Notes under the pieces: generated by a model
Told to the model about the DNA's origin: nothing
Seen by the model: the letters and a program-made list of their open reading frames with translations, nothing else
Database searches by the model: none
DNA from: Paroedura picta
Lineage: Eukaryota; Chordata; Lepidosauria; Squamata; Gekkonidae
NCBI RefSeq assembly: GCF_049243985.1
Contig: NC_135372.1
Coordinates: 60,876,318-60,940,317 of the forward strand
Direction: 5' to 3'
DNA length: 64,000 nt
Shown here: positions 1 to 9,400 of the stretch, one piece after another
Layout of the letters: each line of letters opens with the position of its first letter
Numbering within the stretch: the stretch's first letter is position 1
Made by a program: the position numbers and the translations under genes

Positions 1-221
1 GAAATCTAATATGGTTGTTCAGTTTGTGGTTCCTAGTATTTGTAATGTCTGTGTGGCACTTGCAGGACTAGCTAGCTCTGTGACACATTTTCTTTCTGCC
101 AAACAACGTTCCCAGTTCCTGTCACTCCCTAAATCTTTTGTCCCAGCTTGCTTTCCTCCGCTTGCACAACCATTCTGCTGTACACAGAACTTCTTGGGCA
201 GATTGAAATAGAGTTGCACAC

Positions 222-500
222 TAAAGGTAAAGGTATCCCCTGTGCAAGCACCGAGTCATGTCTGACCCTTGGGGTGATGCCCTCCAGCGTTTTCATGGCA
301 GACTCAATACGGGGTGGTTTGCCAGTGCCTTCCCCAGTCATTACCTTTTACCCCCCAGCAAGCTGGGTACTCATTTTACCGACCATGGAAGGCTGGAAGG
401 CTGAGTCAACCTTGAGCCGGCTGCTGGGATTGAACTCCCAGCCTCATGGGCAGAGGTTCAGACTGCATGTCTGCTGCCTTACCACTCTGCACCACACTGA
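222..500 (-). mobile_element. Sauria SINE (tRNA-derived), copy 1
   Basis: On the minus strand this reads from a degraded tRNA-like head through the body to the tail CCTTTACCTTTA. The shared body (start of the tail, the GGTCAGACATGACTCGG block and the B-box-like GAGTTCAATCC) recurs in four other places in this window. Family knowledge: Sauria SINEs are lizard tRNA SINEs with a Bov-B-related 3' end and ACCTTT repeats. The A-box end is diverged, and I see no clean target duplication. Confidence 0.85.
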
Positions 501-1470
501 TTGGTAAAGAGCTCAAAAGAGTGAGATGCACCAAAACCTGCCTCAGAGTTGTTGCTTACTGCAGGGAGTTAAAGTATGGACACAATGGACAGAAGCACAG
601 GCCTGCCTGCTTCTCTTAGGACCAGCCCTTGTTTTTTATACTTCTAGGCATATTTAAAGGATCAGGGCTCGCTTGAGTTGCCAGTCCACAAACTTGTAAT
701 CCAGGTAATTCTCATTAAAAGGGTTCAGGCTTTCTGGTCTAATTATCAAGGTTGCTCAGCTAATTGCCACTGCAGTGTCAAAACATACATTAGCCAGGCA
801 TTTTAATTGACAGGAAGAGTTTATATTGTGTGGTGCTTTGAGTGGCTCCAGGTAAGAAGATGACATCAGTTGTATAAACTGGCAAGATGCTTGTCATATG
901 ATGGGATGACTTGTCTGCTGCATGGACTTCTGAAGGAATACAGCACATCTATGAGCACCCTGCAAATAGAGGCACATGTGCTCTCTATGAGTGGTCCCAG
1001 AGGGTTGCAAATATGGGCACCAAATCAGCAGAGGGACACTTGTTTGCAGATATCCTAGAGGGATTACCCCATCATAGCTGTCCCATGCAAAAGCAAATGC
1101 CCAAGTTCCTATAAATTAAAATTGGTCTCAAGATGGTCATGAGAAAGACCAGATGAGTCCCCTTCCAAGCAACAAAAAACATCTCCTAGAAACAAGATTA
1201 ACACTAATTGTCCCTTTCTAATGCACTTCAAGTTGTGCTTTTCTGAAGATACATATGTAAAGAACACTCGGTAATGTGAATCTGTTCTGGCCACATTTGC
1301 TTTCAGGAATTAACAAAATACTTTGAAGGACAACTTTGAAGTGAATTTCCCCTAGTGGCATCCCAAATCACTACATACCTACTACATGCCTGATCACAAG
1401 TTCCAAAAGTTTGACTCCAAAGTTTCAGGGCAAAGACATTTTTTCTCTGTGAGGAGTGTGTATGTATGTT
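501..1470. other. Intergenic, nothing recognised
   Basis: No coding exon, RNA gene or clear repeat family is visible. Short open frames here have no recognisable protein similarity. Confidence 0.5.
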
Positions 1471-1476
1471 CTAGAA

Positions 1477-1556
1477 AACCTATGATAGAAAACTATTCCC
1501 CATGATCAATGTTCTAGAAAACATTGATCATGGGGAATGGTTTTCTATCATAGGTT
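1477..1556. repeat. Near-perfect palindrome, 37-bp arms
   Basis: Left arm 1477-1513 and right arm 1520-1556 are reverse complements with one mismatch, around a 6-base spacer (CTAGAA). The short block GTTCTAGAAAAC occurs both at the centre and just outside the left arm. The sequence does not match the other palindromic repeats in the window. It could be a small foldback element or a local inverted duplication. Confidence 0.9.
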
Positions 1557-2160
1557 CCATATTTGGGCTTGTGGATTCTTAGCTTCTTGGTTTTTTGAGT
1601 CTTGAACGCAAACAAAACTTCCATCAGTGAAGACCCAGAGTGCATGTTATAATTATATTTATTTTTTTCTTAATTGTATTTGTTCATGTTTAAAATGCAA
1701 AATATCCTTTTAAATTTAATTTGTGGTAAATCTCAGAGGAGGTAATCTTAGCCAGAACTTGCAAGATCCAGTGTATTAAAATACGGAGTAATCAGACTTC
1801 CCTAGGTAAGTCAGTTTATGGTACCCAAGACGACTGGTGGCAGCATGAGAGAATTCAGGGGCTCTACTCTGCCACAAGATTCTTGTCAGTGAAAATCAGC
1901 TGATTCTGTGTCAGGCTGGAGGATGGGATGTAGTGATGACACTAGGGACCTGTCAAGAATCACAAGGTCCTCTCTGCATTGCCCATCAGTTTTTCTGTTT
2001 TTTCATCTTACTAGAATGACCTTCCATCACCTCTTGGAATAGGTGAGATGAGATGTTCCTATGGAGCTACTTTAGGAGCTCCTTGTGTTTCCAACAGACA
2101 GTGGCAAGAGTGGAAAAGGAGAGCAACAAGAGGTGGACTGCAAGTGACCATATGGAAGCA
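1557..2160. other. Intergenic, nothing recognised
   Basis: AT-rich single-copy-looking sequence with no gene or repeat that I can name. Confidence 0.5.
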
Positions 2161-2550
2161 GACACCATAGAATCCACAGAATCATAGAATCATAGATTTG
2201 GAAGGGACCTCACGGTCTTCTAGTCCAACCCCCTGCACTATGCAGGACACTCACAACCCTATTGCTTATCCACTGTAACTTGCCACCCCCTTGAACCTTC
2301 ACAGAATCAGCCTTTCTGTCAGATGGCTATCCAGCGTCTGTTTAAAAATTTCCAAAGATGGAGAACCCACCACCTCTCGAGGAAGCCTGTTCCACTGAGA
2401 AACTGCTCTGTCAGGAACTTCTTCCAGATGTTTACACGGAATTTCTTTTGAATCAATTTCATCCCATTGGTTCTGGGGCAAGAGAGAACACCTCTGCTGC
2501 ATCCTCTATATGGCACCCTTTTAAATACTTGAAGATGGTTATCAGATCCC
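2161..2550 (-). mobile_element. CR1 LINE 3' end
   Basis: On the minus strand this is the 3' end of a CR1 LINE. It contains GGGATCTGATAACCATC, the GAGGTGGTGGGTTCTCC block and the run GGTTGGACTAGAAGACC, then finishes in the 8-base tail repeat (ATTCTATG)n at about 2163-2182. The same 3' end recurs on the plus strand near 31755-32240. It is 5'-truncated and non-coding. A fragment of the same element lies head to head with it at 2551. Confidence 0.9.
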
Positions 2551-2658
2551 CTCTTCAAGTATTTAAAAGGGTACCATATAGACGATGGAGCAGAGTTGTC
2601 TCTTGCCCCAGAGGACAGACCAGAACCAATGGGATGAAATTAATTCAAAAGAAATTCC
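2551..2658 (+). mobile_element. CR1 LINE fragment, inverted against its neighbour
   Basis: About 108 bp of the same CR1 region in plus orientation, from CTTCAAGTATTTAAAAGG to CAAAAGAAATTCC. It begins directly at the broken 5' edge of the minus-strand copy. With that copy (2438-2533) it makes an imperfect inverted repeat with a spacer of about 18 bp. Confidence 0.85.
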
Positions 2659-3542
2659 TATCTTTACCTATTCCATCCTTACCTATTGCCACCTGTTTCC
2701 TCTAATACCATTTCTATCTCTGAGATGTTGGGAACAATACTGAGCTGGTCTTCTTGCAAATCAATACTATGTTGTTCCATGGGGCTTACTCTGAGAAAAG
2801 TTTTATTTGGATTGCAGTGGCATGCTGGTTGTAGACAAGACTGACATTCCATGGATCCAAGCAATGTACACATTTGAAGTTTTAGAAGTGTTCTTCTATA
2901 ACTGAATCTTGATTTTAAAAAATCCCAAAAAACTCATGAAGGTATTATGTATTGGTAGGAAGACAGCACATTGGATGCAGCAGGAAAGATCTTGAAGAAC
3001 TGGAAGAAACATTAACCGAGAGGTTTTTACAGATGACTGTACACAGTTGTACATTTTACACCAGACTGTTATACCTTCTTCCATGAACCTTCTTAAAATT
3101 GGACCATGCTGCCATCTGCTGGATATTCAATAATAATAAAAATGTAAGAAGACTGCCTTTTATTGTCCTACAAAAGATCTAAAAGATCCATTGGAATAAT
3201 TTCTCTACAGCTGTTGTTTGGACAACTGCTCTTCTGTATGCCCAGCAGAGGCAGACCCATGTATGAATGTTTTGATTGTCAGGGTCCTTGCTGTACTAGA
3301 CTGTGCCAGGAAAGCCCATGGCCTATTTGTAAGGAGAAGGCCGCTGCATAGTACTCAGTGTAGTCTTTCAACTATTTTTACTACCAAAGTCAGTTTTCGA
3401 CTACTTTTAGTCCACTGTCAGTTTGAAGCTGATATCCAGCTGATGATAAACAATGAAATAAATTGATTTCACAGGATTCTATTAGATTATTTTCTATTGA
3501 GATTGGAGAGCCTGGTAAAATGAAAATGAATTTGATATCAGC
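2659..3542. other. Intergenic, nothing recognised
   Basis: No gene or named repeat is seen. Open frames here are short and without recognisable domains. Confidence 0.45.
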
Positions 3543-3650
3543 TCAATAAAAGCAGAGTCCAGTAGCACCTTTAAGACAAAGAAAGTTAAAGGTGCTACTG
3601 GACTCTGATTTTATTTTGCTACTTCAGACCAACACAGCTACCCATTTGAT
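3543..3650. repeat. Palindromic interspersed repeat (AGTCCAGTAGCACC family), copy 1
   Basis: AGAGTCCAGTAGCACCTTTA is followed after a short spacer by its reverse complement, then by TTTTGCTACTTCAGACCAAC and a conserved end. The same family occurs at 10012-10395 and 22906-23062, and a fragment lies near 48345. The superfamily was not determined. Confidence 0.75.
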
Positions 3651-4579
3651 ATCAGCTGACATTGTCTTAAGGAAAAAAGTTCATAAAATGTTTGCCGGGA
3701 AATGCAGAATTCCAGAAACAGCTATGTGCAAAGTTTTTTTTAAACTCAGTTTATCATGTTTGAACATTGTTTTGGAGAAGTGATCTCAGAGCATCCCACA
3801 GAGTAGCTTTGCATCAGAGAAATGCATTCTGCATGAATTTGAACAACTATTGTATTAAAGTATAAATGACAGGATATATTTAACAATAGAGTGCAGTTAA
3901 TGGAGTTGCATGACTTATCACTTCAGTCTATTCATTTACATAACCATATTGCAATTGTAGTGGCAGTCAGGCCGTGGGAAAAGTTATCGTTGCCAGGTCT
4001 GGTTACAAAATGCAGCCTTCTGATTGGTTCAATAAAATGATAGTGCTGTCTTGAAGGATAGACATGTTAATGAATTTGAACATCGAAAGTAGTTTTAATA
4101 TAGCAGTCATCTGTAACTGGAATGAATGAGAAATTAAAATACTCACACTGTCAAGATTACTAGTAAAATGCAGTCTTGTTTCGTCAGTTGCATGGAAAAT
4201 GCCTACGAAAGAGAGATTGGATTGTGGGGCTAATGTGCCATTTCCCCATAGCATGTAAACAATTTGCAGTATAATCCTAAGTATAGTTGCATCTTTTGAA
4301 GTCCGTTGAAGCCAGTGTGTTTAGAAAACTCTAACCTTGTGCTTTTTCTTGCTTTTGCAACTAAGCAAGTAGAATATAAATGGGACCACGTTACAATTTT
4401 TTCCTCTTCACATTTTATCATTGCATTTTAGAATAATGATAACTGTGAATCTACTATATATTGTCACTTGTCTGCAAAGCTGTTTGACAAATCATTAAAA
4501 ATGTAGTTGCAGAAATCTTTAAAAACTGCTTGTGCACTTACAATAGAAATATACAAAAGATTGTGTTTGTTTATCATAA
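3651..4579. other. Intergenic, nothing recognised
   Basis: AT-rich sequence without a recognisable gene or repeat. Confidence 0.45.
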
Positions 4580-5000
4580 CATTTATTATTTATTCTTAAA
4601 TGTCTATACTGCCACTCTCCAAAGGTCTCACAGCAGTTTACAACAATAATAAAATACAATAAAAGCCCCCCAAAACCTCCATACAATTACAATTAATCAG
4701 ATGGTGATCTATTCCTATAAGACCTCTACACTCCCACTCCCCTCCGTTCAGCCCATGGGTCAAGTTCTCTTACACTGGGAGCAAGGGACAAGATCGAATC
4801 CAACATTGTGTGTGTGTGTGTGTAGGGGGTGTGTGTCCTCTTATAGTAACACCAAGCCACTGTCCTGGCCTCAACCATATGCCTGGTGGAAGAGCTCCGT
4901 TTTGCAGGCCCTGCAGAAAGCTGACAAATCTGGCAGGGCCCTCAGCTTGGTCATGAGAGAATCTGCAGTTTTACCATCTCGCCAAACTTCAGAGGACTCA
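4580..5000 (-). mobile_element. L2-like LINE 3' remnant
   Basis: On the plus strand the block CTGGTGGAAGAGCTCCGTTT and the GCAGGCCCTGCAGAA that follows closely resemble the LINE remnant at 34930-35060, and the start resembles the one at 15243. This suggests the C-terminal coding end and 3' tail of an L2/CR1-type LINE on the minus strand. A short GT microsatellite lies inside it near 4807. Confidence 0.55.
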
Positions 5001-5688
5001 AGAAACTTAGTAATGCTTTCATAAAACTTAAGTTAAAGTTGTAATCAGTAGCACAATTAATAGGGGCTAAGTCCCACTGAACTCAACTTGCTTCTACCTT
5101 TACATGGTTAGAACTGTACTGCAAGACAAGCTTCCAGGCTAATCCTATGCACATTTACTCAGAAGTAAGTTGCATCAATTTTAGTAGATTAGCTCCAGAG
5201 TTATTAGACTCTGGAGTAATTACTCTTACCGTAGCATCTGAGGAAGATCAGCACACTGGTGTCGCCTAGCCCACAAATAGTATGCTAAACCCTATTAAAA
5301 ATCAGTATGATTTATTCTAAGTAAACACTGACAGGATGTGGCTGTAAATTACCTGTGGGCAAGGCTCACAGTCAACATGTATGTAGAACTGCAACTCCAA
5401 AGCACAGAATGGCTAGGCATTATTATTATTTCAGAATTCCATTCTACTGCTTATGTTTTGTCTTGCTAGTTCCAACAATTATTATGTAGCATTGACTTTA
5501 CCAACCAGTAACTTTATCAACCAGGTATTTTATATAACTATTGATATTAAAAACAGCTGAGTGAGATGGTTAACAAAAGTTGAGATAAGGCAGCTTTTGT
5601 AACCCGCCTGTAACACGGAACGCCTGTGAGCGACTGGTCTATTGCTGACGCCAAGGAATAGTACTTATTATCTAGATCGAAATTACAA
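5001..5688. other. Intergenic, nothing firm
   Basis: No gene is visible. Parts may be old repeats, but none can be named with confidence. Confidence 0.4.
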
Positions 5689-5811
5689 GCCTCTGGGAAG
5701 GCACTGGCAAACCACCCCGTATTGAGTCTGCCATGAAAACGCTGGAGGGCGTCACCCCAAGGGTCAGACATGACTCGGTGCTTGCACAGGGGATACCTTT
5801 ACCTTTACTTT
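5689..5811 (+). mobile_element. Sauria SINE, 5'-truncated copy 2
   Basis: Only the 3' half is present: GGCACTGGCAAACCACCC, the GGTCAGACATGACTCGG block and a degenerate (ACCTTT) tail. The tRNA head is missing. It ends about 600 bp before the GTF2B start codon. Confidence 0.85.
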
Positions 5812-5899
5812 TATTTGCCAGCTTCCATTTAGCTGTGCATATCACGCCAAACGATTATTTATGGACCGCAGAATAGAAAGACCTCTTTCGTACAGAAAG

Positions 5900-6405
5900 T
5901 AACCCCGTTGTCCCACTTTGTGCAACTTTGTTTTCAATTCTCCCTCCAGCCTCGCTTCTGAGGCTCACCCAGCCACAGGCAAACGGTGGCTTTCCAGAGG
6001 TCCATGGACTACAACTCCCATGAGCATGCTGGCAGGGGCTCATGGGAGTCGTAGTCCATGGACCTCGGGAGAGCCACCGTTTGGGCCGCCCCTGAGGGGA
6101 AAGTCAAAACGTGATAAGGGACGATCGGCTGACGAGCTCCTGACGACACCCGACCACAAGGCGGCTGAAGCGGGACTCCCGCGCCCAGTGAGCTCAAGTG
6201 TACCTTCCTTTACACGAGCAGAGCCGCCAACGAGAACGGGAAACAGTGACGGCCGCGGACGGAAAGAGGAAGTGTCGTTTTGGCCTCTCTCTCTCCCTGT
6301 AGCGGAGCCTGACTAAGCCCCGCCCATTAGGCATAAGGCATAAAAGGGCGTGGGCGTGCGTGGGGGCCTAACCCCGAGCGGACGCTGCTGCGAAGAGGAA
6401 GCAAG
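5900..6405 (+). promoter_or_regulatory. GTF2B: GTF2B promoter and 5' UTR, GC-rich
   Basis: The sequence is GC- and CpG-rich just before the GTF2B start codon. Visible motifs in order are an ETS-like AGAGGAAGTG at 6265-6274, a GC box GCCCCGCCC at 6317-6325 and a TATA-like CATAAAAGG at 6339-6347. By spacing, transcription would begin near 6368-6375, giving a 5' UTR of about 30-40 nt without an upstream ATG. A palindromic MITE occupies 5970-6094. The start site is inferred from spacing, not seen. Confidence 0.75.
5970..6094. mobile_element. Palindromic hAT-like MITE in the GTF2B promoter
   Basis: Inverted repeat 5981-6082, with arms of about 45 bp, centred near 6030. It shares the core GGACTACAAYTCCCATGAGC with the MITEs at 12355, 21264 and 56797, and its ends (GCAAAC, GTTTGGGCCGCCCCTG) are diverged forms of theirs. 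No target duplication is preserved. It carries two ACTACRACTCCCA motifs in opposite orientation. Confidence 0.75.
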
Positions 6406-6411
6406 ATGGCG
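6403..6411 (+). promoter_or_regulatory. YY1-like motif overlapping the start codon
   Basis: AAGATGGCG spans the initiator ATG at 6406. It matches the YY1 core found downstream of the start site in many housekeeping genes. The same bases give a strong Kozak context (A at -3, G at +4), which supports this start. Binding is not shown. Confidence 0.6.
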
Positions 6412-6422
6412 TCGACGAGCCG
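6406..6422 (+). CDS. GTF2B: GTF2B coding exon 1
   Basis: Seventeen coding bases, MASTS plus two bases of Arg6, then donor GTCAGT. The short first coding exon matches the known structure of the gene. The open frame continues past the donor for over 300 bases, but that read-through is not conserved protein. Confidence 0.95.
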
Positions 6423-9400
6423 GTCAGTAGGCGTTTATAGGAGACGCTTATATGTGAGGGGAGCCCCCAGACCGGACCTGGAGGTTTCGGGAGAGGCCGC
6501 CGGGGAAGCTTCTCCTTCGGTCCCGCCAGGCTTCAGGCGCCCCTTCATTCCTCCCAGCAACCTCCTCGGCCGCCTGCCGCTTTCGCCCCCCCTCCCCCCC
6601 GGCGGCCTCCTGCTCCCGTCTTTACCTCGGCCGCTCCTCCGTCGCTTGGTTCCCAGTCGCCGCCTGCCGTCATCTCGGGCCCTTGGCAGGGTTGGCAGTC
6701 CCCCTTCGCGGCCAATGGAGGGGACGGGGGGGGGGAGGGAGTAGAGTTGGCTGGGAAAACCCCCATGGGTTTGGGGAGGGAGGCTGGCGAGGACAGGGAC
6801 ACCAGAGGGATACACTGCCACAGCGTCACCCTCCAGAGCATCCGTTTTCTCCGGGGAGCGGACCTGTGATTCCAGGAGATCCTCAGGTCCCACTTGGGAG
6901 CTGGCAGCCCTACAAGATCGTGATGCAAACAGTCCCATGTGTGTTGAATCGAGCCACATTCCCTATTAAGTCAAAATAATGGCGAATTCTAGAACAGTGT
7001 GTTCCCGTTCTCCTTCAGTCGCCTTGTGCTCTAGTTATTTCCCATGTATATATATTATAAATACAGGTTTTCCAAAGCTAAGCTGTAGACCCTTTCTTTT
7101 TGCTGGAATTGAACACTGTGGCATAAAGCTGCTTAACTGGTAGATAGTTCACGTTCTGAATGTCATCACTGTGAGCCTTATCACCAAGCTCCAGCCATTT
7201 ATCATGTAGGTGCTACACTGTTAAATGCAAGATAGGATCATTTGTGTTTACCCAGGATTTGGGGTTTTACCCACACTCACTCTCTCCTGACATTTTATGT
7301 TTGCTAATTTTATAAATACCTTGACTACATATATTTTTATTTAATTATTATTAGATGTCTAGCAAGCCTTTGGGGGAAAGGTAGGATGCTCATCTTTTAA
7401 ATGAGTAAATAAAAAAGCAGTGTAGCAGGGTCGCCCTGGGAGGATGTATAGGACCGAGTAGAAAGTGCCTTTGGTTGTCAGTTGACTAGAAAAAAATAAC
7501 CAGCCTAGCCCGCTGTTCTGGTTTAAACAGCATCTTAATGTATAGAAGTCAGCAGACTATTTGAACAGCTGGTGACCCAGAGTTGATTCAGTCCTTTTGA
7601 TTCTTCCTGCACTTAGACTAGTGCTGTGGGTTGCTGCACTGGTTGTCCTGCCATAGCTGTGACCCTTATGTGTATGGGGAGAAATTTGTTTTACTGAAGA
7701 ATATTTCAGGAGAGCTACAGAGATCTGACTCTGAAATTGTGGTGTTTCTGTAAATGCCATATTAAAGAAAGGATCAATTGATTTGTGTGATACTTTCATT
7801 TGGCCAACTTTGTCATTGAGATAAGGGTAGGAAAGCCATTTTAGCCCACAACTGTAGGCTGTAGTTCAGGGCACCCTGTCATGTCACATTTCTTTGTAAT
7901 TCCTGATCAGCGGATGTTAATAAAAGCTGTAAGCATGTGATATAAATCAAATAATAAAGAAATCTGGCAGTTTCGTATTTTGGAGAAATGTGGCTCTGTT
8001 CAGTTAAAATGGAGAAAGGGACACTGGATGGTATTACATGGAAGGCATTAAGTTCATATTGACCTCTGTAAAATAAAGCTGTTGTTAAGGCTGACAGAAT
8101 AGAAAAGGAATACACATATAAACAGCTTGTTTTCATTATGACATGAAGACAAAGGCTGTGTTCATCTTTCAAGTGGAACTTTAGTTAAGTTCTGATTTGC
8201 TACAATGCTCATGAATGTGTCCTTTTTATTCTCCATTTTCCTTCCTTGCGTAAAACATGAAAACAAACTGCCAAGTACCTATGACATCACACAGGGACAT
8301 GTGTGAGCTGGAACTTTGTTGCTGCCACAAGTTGGGGTTCCAGACCATTATTTAATCCTGGCAGGGGAAACCAGAGATACTCTGGGGATTTGCATTCTGG
8401 TTGGAGTTTTCTTTCAAATAGAGAGGAGAAGGGAGCATGACAAACAAGTTGGGCTCATGCTTTATGATGTCATAGTGTGGCTTAATTATGGCTTCACGTG
8501 ATCTCTGAATACAGCAGAAGTTAAACTGTCTAAATATAATTCAAACTACGGCAGTTAATTTGCTGAAGGATGAATGAGTTAATAGTTTTTGCAAGATAAC
8601 TATGTGGTACATACTCAAAATCTTCAGGGAAATCATTTTAGAACTAGTAAAAAAGCCCATTGTATCCAGAAGACAATGGGCGCTAGCAGGCAGGGACCAG
8701 AGCGAGGGGCAGGCGAGGGACAGAGCAAGGGACAGGCTACCTGAAAGAGGAGGCGGGTGGCGGCTCCTCGGCGTCTCCTGGTTTTTGGTGGGGAGTCCCA
8801 GGCGTGGTGCGCTGGGCTGCGGCGGGTCCTGTGCGTTTATTTGATCTTCTGCGGCTGGGGGGGGGTGGGTTCTTTCCGCTGCTTCCAGGAGGCCACGGCC
8901 GCAAATCGGGCCGCGCCCGCGGGGCCGCGCCCGGCCGTGCCCGCGGGGCCGCGCCCGCAGATCGGGCCGCACCCGTGAGCCGCGCCCGCGGATCGGCCCG
9001 CGTGGGCGCGGCCCGGCCGTGATTCCCTCTCGGCGGCTGGAGTCTCGGCGGCTGGAGTCTTGCCGGGGGCTCCCTCAGGGGCCGGCCTGACGCGTCAGGC
9101 CGGGAGCAACTGCGAGCCGCGCTGCGCGCGGCTCGCAGTTACTGAGGCTGGGAATCAGAGGGACCAATCGGCAGGCGCTTCGCGCCTGCCGATTGGTCCC
9201 TCTGATTGTCTGTCATGAGGAAGGGTCCAATCCGGACCCTTCCTCATCCCGGACACATCCCGCCCCAGAACCCCTTACTATTTTATTTAGTCCGTGGCGC
9301 CCGCGGCGCCACGGGCGGTGTACAGATATTACCACTCTAAGGAATACAGGCATCTAAATAGAAGGATCTTTTCATCATCTTTTTGTTTGGTGAAAGCAAA

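Noticed and set aside
2299-2705. Open frames around 2300-2700 and 31902-32129 that resemble each other
   Set aside because: They are the decayed end of the CR1 coding region and its antisense, not host genes.
1-5900. A gene upstream of GTF2B (KYAT3 lies there in human)
   Set aside because: No exon-like conserved reading was found in this stretch. Such a gene would lie beyond the left edge.
6406-6744. GTF2B read as a 112-residue protein without splicing
   Set aside because: Only MASTS and part of Arg are conserved. A GT donor follows and exon 2 continues the known protein in frame.
6435-6959. Minus-strand open frame of 174 codons over GTF2B exon 1 and the GC-rich start of intron 1
   Set aside because: Low-complexity Gly/Arg/Pro-rich reading of GC-rich DNA and a MITE. 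No recognisable domain.
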